Shown one piece after another: positions 14,532-21,030 of a stretch of 30,190 bases of DNA. The stretch spans positions 1 through 30,190 of the IMG/VR virus record IMGVR_UViG_3300020187_000139. One strand, given 5' to 3'. The stretch is from a virus. A program made the translations under genes and the position numbers. The stretch's first letter is position 1, and every line of letters begins with the position of its first letter. The notes under the pieces are model-generated. The model did not search any database. It had not been told where the DNA came from and saw nothing but the letters and a program-made list of their open reading frames with translations.

Positions 14532-14666
14532 TTAATCGTTATAAACTACCAGCACTATATCAAAAACACCAATATATAAAACGTGTTCAGTAAATTCTTC
14601 TTGATGATAGCTTCTATATCCAAACAGAAAGCCATTTATTATTCCTACTAATAGTTCCCAATTCAT
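14532..14666 (-). CDS. Small hydrophobic protein, 44 aa
   Basis: A 44-residue frame starts at 14666 with an ATG that overlaps the TGA stop of the preceding 60-residue gene (ATGA), suggesting coupled translation. The sequence runs MNWELLVGIINGFLFGYRSY, then a second hydrophobic stretch near the end (VLYIGVFDIVLVVYND). It may be membrane associated. I do not recognise it. Confidence 0.55.
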   Translation of the reverse strand: MNWELLVGIINGFLFGYRSYHQEEFTEHVLYIGVFDIVLVVYND

Positions 14667-14845
14667 TGTGCTGCTTTTATTACTTCCTTATAAAACTTAG
14701 GGTCAATCTCTCTTATCCATCGATCGGTGCGAGAATAGTTTTTAGCAAAAGCAGTCTTAGAATATTTAGGCTTGTTGGCTACTAAGTAAACTTGTGTCTT
14801 AATTGCTCTGTCTAGTAGGTGCTTTGTCAGTTGTTCTGGTGTCAT
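14663..14845 (-). CDS. Small helical protein, 60 aa, unknown
   Basis: This short basic protein (MTPEQLTKHLLDRAIKTQVY) has a second half (KTAFAKNYSRTDRWIREIDP) that could form an HTH-like DNA-binding unit. Its start overlaps the stop of the 145-residue gene and its stop overlaps the next start, so it lies in a tightly coupled run. Function is not recognised; a regulatory role is only suggested by the basic helices. Confidence 0.55.
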   Translation of the reverse strand: MTPEQLTKHLLDRAIKTQVYLVANKPKYSKTAFAKNYSRTDRWIREIDPKFYKEVIKAAQ

Positions 14846-15279
14846 TGTTCTTCGTATGTTGAATAAGTTAGTTCAATGTCAGCGCGCCAGTTATCCCATT
14901 GCTTGGGTGAGCAAGTACACGGCTCGTGATATTTATGTCCGTATATCTCTGAATGAATCTTGGCGATTGCTGGGTATGTCTTTGTGATATACTCGTTTTT
15001 TTCATACTTCTTGATGTCTTTTACGCTTGTCCAAAGATCATGATGTTCTTTCGACATACATTCTACTGGCTTATGGCGGCCGTTCATTGAGAATAAGACG
15101 TTGAGTTTCTCTTTGCGTGCATCACAACCGCAATCTATACCTGTGAGTTTGCTAAATAATTCAACAGCTTTTTTTATTCCTGTGGCTTCCGTAATGTTTT
15201 CAACTACATCACCAAGTCCTTTTGGTTTAGGCTTGCGGCCTCTTTTCTTCGGCAGCGGCTTTGATTCTTTCTTTAGCAT
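14842..15279 (-). CDS. AT-hook-like basic, Cys-containing protein, 145 aa
   Basis: The N-terminus carries PKKRGRKPKPKGLGD (about residues 10-24), which contains an AT-hook-like RGRKP core. The middle has GIDCGCDARKEKLN and the C-terminal part has EPCTCSPKQWDNW, so paired cysteines could bind metal. The gene overlaps the end of the sigma-like gene by 53 bases in another frame. DNA binding is plausible; transcription control with the neighbouring sigma-like factor is inferred from position. I know similar proteins from Bacteroidota phages but no function for them. Confidence 0.6.
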   Translation of the reverse strand: MLKKESKPLPKKRGRKPKPKGLGDVVENITEATGIKKAVELFSKLTGIDCGCDARKEKLNVLFSMNGRHKPVECMSKEHHDLWTSVKDIKKYEKNEYITKTYPAIAKIHSEIYGHKYHEPCTCSPKQWDNWRADIELTYSTYEEQ

Positions 15280-15736
15280 TTTTTATAGTGTTATGTATTG
15301 ATGAAAGGCTTATAGTGCTATCTCTGGCCATCTCCCTTTGCCCAATACCATGTTTGTAAACGTATTCAAAAAGCGTGCGATCATACCAATACCAATCTTT
15401 CATCTCTTCTAACACAATAGAGTTTAGTTCATCTATTGTTTCATCAAATGGTTCATCGGCTATTTCTAGAGTTTCGTAATCAATATTCGTATCAATTAAC
15501 TCTTGAGATTTCTTTTGGGCGCGGTTAAAGTCGTAAACTAAATTACGGAGCGTTATGTAAACAAAGCTCTTATTAATTTCATCACCGTACATAACTTTTT
15601 CAACGCTGTCAATGTATTTGTGCAGTCTTAAATACATTTCTTGAACTATATCTTCGCTGAAGTTACCGCAACCTAAAGACTTAGCCATTGCTATCCATTC
15701 TTTGTGTTTTGTAGTCGCGAGTTCCAGTATGTTCAC
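15227..15736 (-). CDS. RNA polymerase sigma-like factor, 169 aa
   Basis: The layout matches a small sigma-70 family protein. A region-2-like part spans about residues 5-75 (FSEDIVQEMYLRLHKYI, then NKSFVYITLRNLVYDFNRAQ). A linker follows, and a region-4-like HTH lies near 125-160 (HGIGQREMARDSTISLSSIH). The start is GTG at 15736. A TAGCTTTG box lies only five bases upstream, so a later start cannot be excluded. It could direct host RNA polymerase to phage late promoters. The recurring element upstream of four structural operons is a candidate target, which is inference. Confidence 0.7.
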   Translation of the reverse strand: MNILELATTKHKEWIAMAKSLGCGNFSEDIVQEMYLRLHKYIDSVEKVMYGDEINKSFVYITLRNLVYDFNRAQKKSQELIDTNIDYETLEIADEPFDETIDELNSIVLEEMKDWYWYDRTLFEYVYKHGIGQREMARDSTISLSSIHNTIKNAKERIKAAAEEKRPQA

Positions 15737-15741
15737 AAATA

Positions 15742-15749
15742 CAAAGCTA
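15742..15749 (-). promoter_or_regulatory. Possible -7 box before the sigma-like gene
   Basis: The minus strand reads TAGCTTTG, an exact TAnnTTTG match, but it lies only five bases from the GTG start and has no clear TTTG box about 19 bases upstream. If it is real, the transcript would be almost leaderless or translation would begin further in. Confidence 0.3.
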
Positions 15750-15758
15750 TATAATTAT

Positions 15759-15902
15759 TTAATCATTCTGACTGTCTGCTAATTTTTGAAATAAAAAAGG
15801 TATGAAATAGTACATCAACACTACTATCATTAACGCTGTAATCATACCACCAACAAAGAATCCTCGCGCTTCTGCAACTGTAAATAATATTTCATATTTC
15901 AT
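15759..15902 (-). CDS. Small membrane protein, 47 aa
   Basis: A 47-residue frame starts at 15902, one base after the stop of the preceding gene, and ends with TAA at 15759-15761. It holds one clear transmembrane segment (FFVGGMITALMIVVLMYYFI) followed by a short polar tail. It fills the only gap between the 111-residue gene and the sigma-like gene. It lies far from the lysis genes, so a lysis role is not indicated. Function unknown. Confidence 0.6.
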   Translation of the reverse strand: MKYEILFTVAEARGFFVGGMITALMIVVLMYYFIPFLFQKLADSQND

Positions 15903-15903
15903 A

Positions 15904-16239
15904 TTAAAAAGGTGTTTCGTTAAACTGTTTACTTATTAAAGGCTTGGTCATATATTCAGCCTCGTTAAATGGTTCGTTAGGTTTAGTGTCCAATGATTCT
16001 AAATGCTCTTCAAAATCATCTTCAACAGTTCCTAGTTTGCTAATCGAATGTTCTAGCGATCTTATCTCGCCTAACATCTTAAGATTCCTTTCGCGCATCT
16101 GACGAATTACAACCTCAACTTTATTGAAGTACTCAACAAACTCATGGTCTGGCTTTTTCGTTAGCGTTTCATTACGCATGATCGTTATCATTGTGAGTGC
16201 GTTAGTAGCCTCATCCATTATATCTAAACTTTCGGCCAT
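15904..16239 (-). CDS. Helical protein of unknown function, 111 aa
   Basis: An acidic, largely helical protein (MAESLDIMDEATNALTMITI) with a charged coiled-coil middle (VIRQMRERNLKMLGEIRSLE). Its start overlaps the helicase gene end by 16 bases. It belongs to the replication operon by position. No motif is recognised; a replisome accessory role would be a guess. Confidence 0.6.
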   Translation of the reverse strand: MAESLDIMDEATNALTMITIMRNETLTKKPDHEFVEYFNKVEVVIRQMRERNLKMLGEIRSLEHSISKLGTVEDDFEEHLESLDTKPNEPFNEAEYMTKPLISKQFNETPF

Positions 16240-17246
16240 AGTATTCCTTTTTTAGTTTCGTTTAACAAGTCTAGTGAATAATATCTATTCAGATTTCTAT
16301 CAAAAAACATTCTACACTTACCCGTCTTGCCACTTCCTTTTGGCTTAGACTTCTGAACAATCACCTCTCGCACGTTATTATAATTTTCTACGCTGTGTTT
16401 CATTTCAATATCTCCTGATTGCGCGCCCATCGTTTGATGCGTTTTATGAGGATTGTAAACTAAAATTATTTGATAGCCTTTACGATCGAACTGCTGGCCA
16501 TAAGCAAGCTCCTCTTTCTTTGTTGGTGGAGTCCAAAAGAATAGTTCATTGTCATTATCCTTAGACGTTATTTCACGCTTATCCTTAACGTGGTTCGTTA
16601 GTATCGTGCAGTAGGATTTCTTCTTTGTCCATGCGATTAGCACGTTAAGCTCTTCTTTAACTGCATTCATAATATTTGACCAATCGATATCTAGTTCATT
16701 AAACGGATCAATACACACACCATCAAACTTCTTGCCTAGTCGATTCTCTTCTTCGCCTACTTGCTCAAAAAAGTTCTTTAAATTAAGGTTTAAGTTCTCA
16801 AAGTTCTCCGTCCAATTCTCCATCGGATCAAGTATCCTAAAATACTTATTGATCCAGTTTATGCAGTTGTTAAATGTATCGTTTGACATTGGTAAGTGGT
16901 TTGGGTCGGCTTCTTCAGAAGGAGATAAAATGTCAACAATCTGGCCTTTACTTACCTTTTCTATAAGTTGCTCAATGATCTCATCTCTATCGCCCATCTC
17001 TGGTGACATCACTATCCAAACCCATTTATGCATAAGCGAGGCATTTATCATGATGTCTAAAATTAATTCAGTCTTTCCAACTCCTCCTTCTCCAGCTATA
17101 ACAATTGGATAACCTTTTTTTAGTGAAGCAAGTTCATTTAGGTTAGGCCAAGCAAAGTCTAAACCTCTTCTCCTGTTTGATAGCCTTCTCTTTTCAATAG
17201 CTGACTTTCGTTCTAGTGGTGCTGTTGTTAGTTTTTTAGTAACCAT
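16224..17246 (-). CDS. RecA-fold replicative helicase/ATPase (DnaB-like, short)
   Basis: A 340-residue ATPase with Walker A GEGGVGKT at residues 52-59 and a Walker B-type FDGVCIDPFNELD near 173-185. ILTNHVKDKRE near 222 fits the sensor-type strand of DnaB/KaiC-like enzymes, and KPKGSGKTGKCRMFFD near the C-terminus matches the usual final strands. The N-terminal DnaB domain is absent, so this is a core-only helicase. Its start overlaps the replication initiator-like gene by 11 bases. Together they would load and run the phage replication fork. Confidence 0.75.
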   Translation of the reverse strand: MVTKKLTTAPLERKSAIEKRRLSNRRRGLDFAWPNLNELASLKKGYPIVIAGEGGVGKTELILDIMINASLMHKWVWIVMSPEMGDRDEIIEQLIEKVSKGQIVDILSPSEEADPNHLPMSNDTFNNCINWINKYFRILDPMENWTENFENLNLNLKNFFEQVGEEENRLGKKFDGVCIDPFNELDIDWSNIMNAVKEELNVLIAWTKKKSYCTILTNHVKDKREITSKDNDNELFFWTPPTKKEELAYGQQFDRKGYQIILVYNPHKTHQTMGAQSGDIEMKHSVENYNNVREVIVQKSKPKGSGKTGKCRMFFDRNLNRYYSLDLLNETKKGILWPKV

Positions 17247-17865
17247 AATTTGGTGCTTTAATTTTTTTATGTTCTGTTGTTTTATCCTTTAACCATTCAG
17301 CATTAAAACCACTCCAAGACATTTCAACGCATTTAGTTATTACTTCATTTGCTGATAAGGTAGTTTTTTCTATTTGGTTTTTAAGTGAGTTAAAAGCTGT
17401 TTCGGTATTTACAGCCTTCTTTGTTTTCCTGACCTTCATGTATTCAGTTGCAATCTTATTATCTACCTCTAAAGCACATAAAGACTTTTTAAAAGAAAAG
17501 GCGACTGTATTATTAATAACATTCTCATTATCATTTACATTCTCATTATCATTTACAGCCATTTTTGCCATAGCGTTTATGCGTTTGCCATCATTTGCTA
17601 TGTTTTGCCATCTGGCATCAGCTCCTCTTTTACCAGCTTCAGACCTGTTTTCCTTAGTTTTTTCAAACTTTTTCAAATCTCTTTTAAGCTGTTGCTTTAT
17701 AGGTTCAAATACAAGGTTGATTATTTGATCATCTATTGACGGGTTTTCGTCATTGACATACCTATAAATATGTTTAAGTAATTTACCAGCTTGATCGTCA
17801 GTCAGTAAATCAATCGTTGTCTTTTGATCGGCGTAAAGAATAAATGATTTCTTGTCTTTTGCCAT
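17236..17865 (-). CDS. Replication initiator / helicase loader-like protein
   Basis: This 209-residue protein opens with SFILYADQKTTIDLLTDDQA, followed by GKLLKHIYRYVND, a domain I know from Bacteroidota phage and prophage replication proteins (DUF6291-like). The C-terminal part ends with MSWSGFNAEWLKDKTTEHKK, which resembles the C-terminus of replisome organisers. Between them an Asn/Asp-rich linker contains the repeated peptide NDNENV encoded by 18-bp direct repeats. It lies directly before the helicase gene. The start at 17865 follows a strong hairpin and promoter (see 17877-18005), so expression may be attenuated. Confidence 0.65.
   Translation of the reverse strand: MAKDKKSFILYADQKTTIDLLTDDQAGKLLKHIYRYVNDENPSIDDQIINLVFEPIKQQLKRDLKKFEKTKENRSEAGKRGADARWQNIANDGKRINAMAKMAVNDNENVNDNENVINNTVAFSFKKSLCALEVDNKIATEYMKVRKTKKAVNTETAFNSLKNQIEKTTLSANEVITKCVEMSWSGFNAEWLKDKTTEHKKIKAPNYGY
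17521..17556. repeat. Two 18-bp tandem direct repeats in the initiator-like gene
   Basis: The plus strand has two perfect tandem copies of ATTCTCATTATCATTTAC (17521-17538 and 17539-17556), encoding NDNENV-type repeats in the linker. Repeats inside an initiator gene are known for lambdoid phages, where they act as iterons. A replication origin here is therefore plausible but unproven. Confidence 0.85.
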
Positions 17866-17871
17866 TAAAAA

Positions 17872-17968
17872 TTAGTTATAAAAAAACCCCTGTACCGATA
17901 GCCACGACCAAGAGGCGTTTCGAGTACAGAGGTTTAAAATGTATATTCTTGTCATTTGGTCGTAATTT
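17872..17968 (-). ncRNA. Structured leader or small RNA with pseudoknot potential
   Basis: Between the promoter at 17975-18005 and the initiator-like gene, the minus-strand RNA would be about 90 nt long. Its 12-bp stem (17924-17935 with 17884-17895) encloses a loop that contains UUGGUCGU (17911-17904). That segment is perfectly complementary to ACGACCAA upstream (17963-17956), allowing a pseudoknot or an alternative antiterminating pairing. A 27-codon frame (start 17955, stop 17872-17874) crosses the same region and may be a leader peptide or chance. Whether it is a stand-alone RNA or an attenuating leader is open. Confidence 0.5.
17877..17935 (-). terminator. Strong hairpin plus U-run before the initiator-like gene
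   Basis: On the minus strand AAACCTCTGTAC pairs with GTACAGGGGTTT over 12 bp with one G-U pair. Inner CGA/TCG and GCC/GGC pairs extend the structure, and the 3' arm runs into seven U. It has all parts of an intrinsic terminator. It lies between the VRR-NUC gene and the initiator-like gene, so it could end one unit or attenuate the next. Confidence 0.75.
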
Positions 17969-17974
17969 AAAAAG

Positions 17975-18005
17975 CAAAGATAAATTTATTTTAGATACCA
18001 GTCAA
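17975..18005 (-). promoter_or_regulatory. Bacteroidota-type promoter before the hairpin leader
   Basis: The minus strand has TATCTTTG (17975-17982), an exact TAnnTTTG -7 box, with TTG (18003-18005) 20 bases upstream as the -33 element. It overlaps the 3' end of the VRR-NUC gene. It would start an RNA that runs straight into the terminator-like hairpin. Confidence 0.6.
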
Positions 18006-18387
18006 TTATTTCTTTTGCTTCATCGAATCCAGTAGCGAATGTCGCATAGTAACCAGCATCTCTTAGTCGTTTATGAACTTCGTTTTGATTCTCGGTGTGT
18101 TCATTCTTGCGAAGCTCACCATCTTTTTTAAACAATACATATCCATCAGGTTTTAATTCAAGCATCAATGCACCATATTCTATTAAATTAGTTGCTTCGT
18201 GATCTATCTTAGTCTGAAATATTATTAGATCAGGCCAGCCTCTTGATGGATTCTGATTTCTTTTAAGGTTCTTAGCTTGCCCCATCGTCAATTTGATTCC
18301 CGATGGTGACACCATAAACATAGTCGATGCATATTGTAGTCTTAGATAGTCGCAAACAGCGTTCTGAAGCTGTTGTTCTGGCTTCAT
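17986..18387 (-). CDS. VRR-NUC domain nuclease
   Basis: A 133-residue stand-alone VRR-NUC protein of the PD-(D/E)XK superfamily. PSRGWPDLIIF gives P52-D53, and GALMLELKPDG gives E77-x-K79 as the catalytic core. QNEVHKRLRDAGYYATFATG (about 100-119) is the typical following helix and strand. Such phage enzymes are proposed to cut branched or flap DNA during replication and recombination. Start overlaps the previous gene's stop by four bases (ATGA). Confidence 0.85.
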   Translation of the reverse strand: MKPEQQLQNAVCDYLRLQYASTMFMVSPSGIKLTMGQAKNLKRNQNPSRGWPDLIIFQTKIDHEATNLIEYGALMLELKPDGYVLFKKDGELRKNEHTENQNEVHKRLRDAGYYATFATGFDEAKEIIDWYLK

Positions 18388-18635
18388 ACTTCGTTTGCTT
18401 TTCTGATTTCGTGAACAGCGTTCTCTATGATCTCGGTAACGGCCTCTAGTTTTTGAGGATCGCTATGTTTTTCAACAAGTTTCACCATCCTATCACCTTC
18501 CTTCTGCCATCGGTTAAATATCATCTTAGCCTCGTATTTCGTGCGACCAATTAGCATTGACATCTGTTGAACCGTTGCTCTAAATAGTGCTATTAAAATC
18601 ACCCATTCGATATATGATTTATCTTCTTTATTCAT
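18384..18635 (-). CDS. Small helical protein of unknown function, 83 aa
   Basis: The sequence (MNKEDKSYIEWVILIALFRA) is helical with a central SMLIGRTKYEAKMIFNRWQK segment that may be HTH-like and DNA binding. Four-base ATGA overlaps join it to both neighbours, so it is part of the replication operon. I do not recognise the family. Confidence 0.6.
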   Translation of the reverse strand: MNKEDKSYIEWVILIALFRATVQQMSMLIGRTKYEAKMIFNRWQKEGDRMVKLVEKHSDPQKLEAVTEIIENAVHEIRKANEV

Positions 18636-19057
18636 AAGTGTAATTTATTTTTTTCGTGTCCGTAAATGTAACCTGCCTGTTTAGCTTCTTGTTCTATATC
18701 AACCCACAACCATTTTTTGCCATCTTTTCCATAGTGCAATTCATTTGTACTAAAAGGTTTTTCAACGTGTGGTATATACACCTGTTTTGCAAATCCTCTA
18801 TGGCGATAAACTGACAATTCCTTGTATTGACTTGGCATTGCTTTAACATAAAGACTAACAGCTCGCTGAGTTCCATACTTAATCTCGCCATTAACTTTTA
18901 CCCAACCCCTGTCCATCATTGAACTAATTGCTGTGCTGACTTGTTTTAAGGTTAAATCTGTTCCGTCTTGAATATCAATAATAGACTTTGGATTTCCATT
19001 AAGTCTTTTATAAACTTTTTGCTGAATAGTTTCATCTTTATTTGGATCTACTTTCAT
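18632..19057 (-). CDS. Winged-helix DNA-binding protein candidate, 141 aa
   Basis: The first ~75 residues look like a winged helix: KVYKRLNGNPKSIIDIQDGT, then LTLKQVSTAISSMMDRGWVK as recognition helix and wing. The remainder is basic with aromatic residues and ends HEKNKLHL. Its position among replication genes suggests an early regulator or replication accessory. The function is not established. Confidence 0.6.
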   Translation of the reverse strand: MKVDPNKDETIQQKVYKRLNGNPKSIIDIQDGTDLTLKQVSTAISSMMDRGWVKVNGEIKYGTQRAVSLYVKAMPSQYKELSVYRHRGFAKQVYIPHVEKPFSTNELHYGKDGKKWLWVDIEQEAKQAGYIYGHEKNKLHL

Positions 19058-19338
19058 AATCCGCAGATGTTTTTAACGTGCTTAGATGTTTGAAACTGGC
19101 TAGGAAGGTGTGAGCCATGCGTTACTTGGTTAGGCATCGTTTCGTACAGCCAACAGATTAAATGGTGCGCTTCTTCTTCGCTAGGTGATTGAGCAATCAT
19201 TATTCTAATACCTCTTAAAGTATCATCGTCAAGCCTCATATCATTTAACAAGTCGGCTATCGCCCATTGCTGCTCTTGCGTCATAGCAGATGGAGAACTT
19301 TGCTCCACCTGCTGCCAAAATTGTTCGAAATCCTGCAT
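19054..19338 (-). CDS. Unknown acidic protein, 94 aa
   Basis: The start at 19338 (MQDFEQFWQQVEQ) is chosen because it lies just after the stop of the previous gene (19343-19345) and is preceded by purine-rich AAAAAGTAATAAG. Longer in-frame starts run into that gene. The product is helical (MTQEQQWAIADLLNDMRLDD) and acidic. Four bases overlap the next gene start. Function unknown. Confidence 0.6.
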   Translation of the reverse strand: MQDFEQFWQQVEQSSPSAMTQEQQWAIADLLNDMRLDDDTLRGIRIMIAQSPSEEEAHHLICWLYETMPNQVTHGSHLPSQFQTSKHVKNICGL

Positions 19339-19342
19339 CTTA

Positions 19343-19723
19343 TTACTTTTTAAAATCATCAGATTCATCCTCCGAATATAGATACCCATGTGCATCAATA
19401 GCGATTAGTATTGCTCTGGCCTTCGCGCGCTTCTCAGCCATTTCTAGGTAATACTTCTGAGCGTTCTTTACGTTTGACTTTTCCGCAGATCCAAATGAAA
19501 TAGATAGAACTTCATCGTCAAAACTAGACACAGTGCATTTTACCGCGCAATAATCTGGATCGCAATTGATAACATCAAAGCTGTATTTGAATTTCTCAGC
19601 AGATGCAATCTTTTGAATGCCTGTCTTGGTGATGATAGCAGTTCCATGCAAAGCAAAAATGTCTTCATCTTTGCTTAGATTGTATTTCTCAAACGTGCTT
19701 CTTAAAAAATCTTTCTTGTTCAT
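19343..19723 (-). CDS. Possible single-strand annealing-like protein, 126 aa
   Basis: The sequence has the pattern ITKTGIQKIASAEKFKYSFD, a beta-rich middle, SFGSAEKSNVKNA, and then MAEKRAKARAILIAIDAHGY followed by YSEDESDDF. The MAEKRAxxRAxL...SEDE arrangement recalls phage recombination proteins of the Rad52/Erf-like group, though this one is short. It lies next to the SSB-like gene, which fits recombination or replication. The family call is tentative. Confidence 0.45.
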   Translation of the reverse strand: MNKKDFLRSTFEKYNLSKDEDIFALHGTAIITKTGIQKIASAEKFKYSFDVINCDPDYCAVKCTVSSFDDEVLSISFGSAEKSNVKNAQKYYLEMAEKRAKARAILIAIDAHGYLYSEDESDDFKK

Positions 19724-19740
19724 ATTGTTTGTTTTTTAGA

Positions 19741-20052
19741 TTAAAATGGAAGTGAATCGTTGCTGTTTTCTGATTGGGCTACTTTAGGCGCATCATCAAA
19801 GTTCTTCTTGCATAAGGTTATCTTGCCGTCAGTCCATACGGTGTTGCCGTTTCCAACAAAGAAGCGCGGCTTTTTATCTTCTCGCTGCTCTTTGTTTTGA
19901 CTTACCCACGCGGACACATTTTGCTGCCACTGATTAGGCTCATCGTTTAGACTTACAGTTATTTCGATGCCTTTGTTATCCGTAACGTTTAACGTCTTTA
20001 GGATTGTTTCAAGAGTATCTTTCTTGATGTAAAGTGTATTAATTGAACTCAT
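19741..20052 (-). CDS. SSB-like single-stranded DNA-binding protein candidate
   Basis: This 103-residue protein ends NSNDSLPF, which mimics the acidic C-terminal tip of SSB proteins that docks partner proteins. The middle holds VSAWVSQNKEQREDKKPRFF with aromatic and basic residues, and VGNGNTVWTDGKITL looks like beta strands. It is shorter than typical bacterial SSB, and the OB fold cannot be confirmed by eye. Replication genes surround it. Start overlaps the preceding stop by four bases. Confidence 0.5.
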   Translation of the reverse strand: MSSINTLYIKKDTLETILKTLNVTDNKGIEITVSLNDEPNQWQQNVSAWVSQNKEQREDKKPRFFVGNGNTVWTDGKITLCKKNFDDAPKVAQSENSNDSLPF

Positions 20053-20285
20053 ACTTTATCTATTAATTGATTTATTTTTTTAAGAATTGTTAGCTTTAAT
20101 TTCTCAGCTTCATACAAATATTCATTAGCTTGATCTGTGTAACTGTCTAGTTGTTCTATTTGACCACAATCGTATGCTAATTTGCTAAGATTAGTAAATG
20201 TTTTATAGAGCTTCTCTTGACTTTGCAATTCAATGTCCAGTAGGAATATTTCTTTCGTTAGTTTGCTTCGTTCGTATGGCTGCAT
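20049..20285 (-). CDS. Small helical protein, 78 aa, unknown
   Basis: A fully helical, charged protein (MQPYERSKLTKEIFLLDIEL) probably forming a coiled coil. It sits between two other small early genes with a four-base overlap to the SSB-like gene. No family is recognised. Confidence 0.55.
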   Translation of the reverse strand: MQPYERSKLTKEIFLLDIELQSQEKLYKTFTNLSKLAYDCGQIEQLDSYTDQANEYLYEAEKLKLTILKKINQLIDKV

Positions 20286-20286
20286 C

Positions 20287-20703
20287 TTACTTAATTTTTA
20301 TTGTTTTTAGGATTGCTTTCTCTAGCAATTTACGCATTTTAGATGAAACTTTAACAAAGTATTCGTTTGCGTTCGAGTCTATTAAAGAAATTTGATTTGA
20401 TGAAAAGTCAACGTGAACATCAACGTTTTTATCATCGCTATTGATTAGCGGTAAGTATTTATGGATGTAAATGTTGCAGTCAATAATTACGGCATAACTT
20501 AAATCATATGCCAACACCCTAATTGTAACGTCTTGGTCTATAATATCAACATCTCTATTTTTAAATTTAAAATTGAGAGGCTTATAAATGCCATCCGTTT
20601 TAAAATTAATTTCATCTTTTCTCGCTTCCGTGATTATTGATTCGCATAAAATTGTATTTTTGCTTTTCAATAGTTCAATTGCTTTTCTTACTAATTGTTT
20701 CAT
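20287..20703 (-). CDS. Early protein of unknown function, 138 aa
   Basis: An alpha/beta protein (MKQLVRKAIELLKSKNTILC) with a basic C-terminal helix (SSKMRKLLEKAILKTIKIK). Upstream is AAAACAAACAAC before the ATG, an A-rich context repeated before the gene at 19723, instead of a Shine-Dalgarno site. A hairpin (20718-20737) lies in the short gap to the HTH gene. Function unknown. Confidence 0.6.
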   Translation of the reverse strand: MKQLVRKAIELLKSKNTILCESIITEARKDEINFKTDGIYKPLNFKFKNRDVDIIDQDVTIRVLAYDLSYAVIIDCNIYIHKYLPLINSDDKNVDVHVDFSSNQISLIDSNANEYFVKVSSKMRKLLEKAILKTIKIK

Positions 20704-20717
20704 GTTGTTTGTTTTAG

Positions 20718-20744
20718 GCCTCTCAGAAATGGGAGGCTTTTTTT
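20718..20744 (+). terminator. Hairpin with T-run on the plus strand
   Basis: GCCTCTC pairs with GGGAGGC (one G-U), loop AGAAAT, followed by seven T on the plus strand. For plus-strand RNA this is a good intrinsic terminator. The genes on either side are on the minus strand, where the hairpin lacks a U-run. It could stop antisense transcription or structure the early mRNA. Confidence 0.5.
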
Positions 20745-20925
20745 ATTTAAAATTAAATGTTTCAAAGTAGATTTCTTTAATAGCTTCTGATTCGCTGAGT
20801 TTAAACTCTGAATTTCCAGATATTTTAGCTTTCAATGTTGCTGGATTAATGCCTAGCTTTTTAGCTAACCATGTTGAGCTTTTAAACCCGATAATCATAA
20901 ACGCTTGTTGTGTTGTGTGATTCAT
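20743..20925 (-). CDS. Small HTH protein, first early gene, 60 aa
   Basis: The sequence SSTWLAKKLGINPATLKAKI (about residues 16-35) is a helix-turn-helix pattern like Cro/transcriptional regulators, followed by a short tail. It is the first gene behind a near-perfect Bacteroidota promoter. It is divergent from the plus-strand genes, a position typical for a phage switch or early regulator. Its operator would probably lie in 20926-21051. Confidence 0.6.
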   Translation of the reverse strand: MNHTTQQAFMIIGFKSSTWLAKKLGINPATLKAKISGNSEFKLSESEAIKEIYFETFNFK

Positions 20926-20945
20926 TGTATTTCTTTTTAGTTTTT

Positions 20946-20976
20946 CAAAGATAAAAAAATCTATTGAAAGCGCAAA
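20946..20976 (-). promoter_or_regulatory. Early leftward promoter
   Basis: On the minus strand TTTG (20973-20976) is followed after exactly 19 bases by TATCTTTG (20946-20953). This matches the Bacteroidota housekeeping promoter (TTTG, 19 bp, TAnnTTTG). It would start RNA about 15 bases before the HTH gene ATG at 20925 and drive the replication block. Confidence 0.8.
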
Positions 20977-21003
20977 TTTATTTTACTTTTTAATTAATTT
21001 TCT

Positions 21004-21030
21004 TTTGTATTCAATTAATTTCTATCTTCG
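21004..21030 (+). promoter_or_regulatory. Possible rightward promoter
   Basis: The plus strand has TTTG (21004-21007) and TATCTTCG (21023-21030), a -7 box with one mismatch to TAnnTTTG, with a 15-base spacer that is shorter than usual. It lies 21 bases before the first plus-strand gene. The A/T-rich gap 20926-21051 thus holds two back-to-back promoters. Confidence 0.4.

Noticed and set aside
16732-17112. Plus-strand frame of 126 codons opposite the helicase
   Set aside because: It overlaps the Walker A-containing helicase gene completely. The Ser/Phe-rich composition is typical of an antisense shadow.
17872-17955. 27-codon frame across the hairpin leader as a regular gene
   Set aside because: It overlaps a near-perfect terminator stem, and such a short frame can arise by chance. 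I kept it only as a possible leader peptide within the RNA entry.
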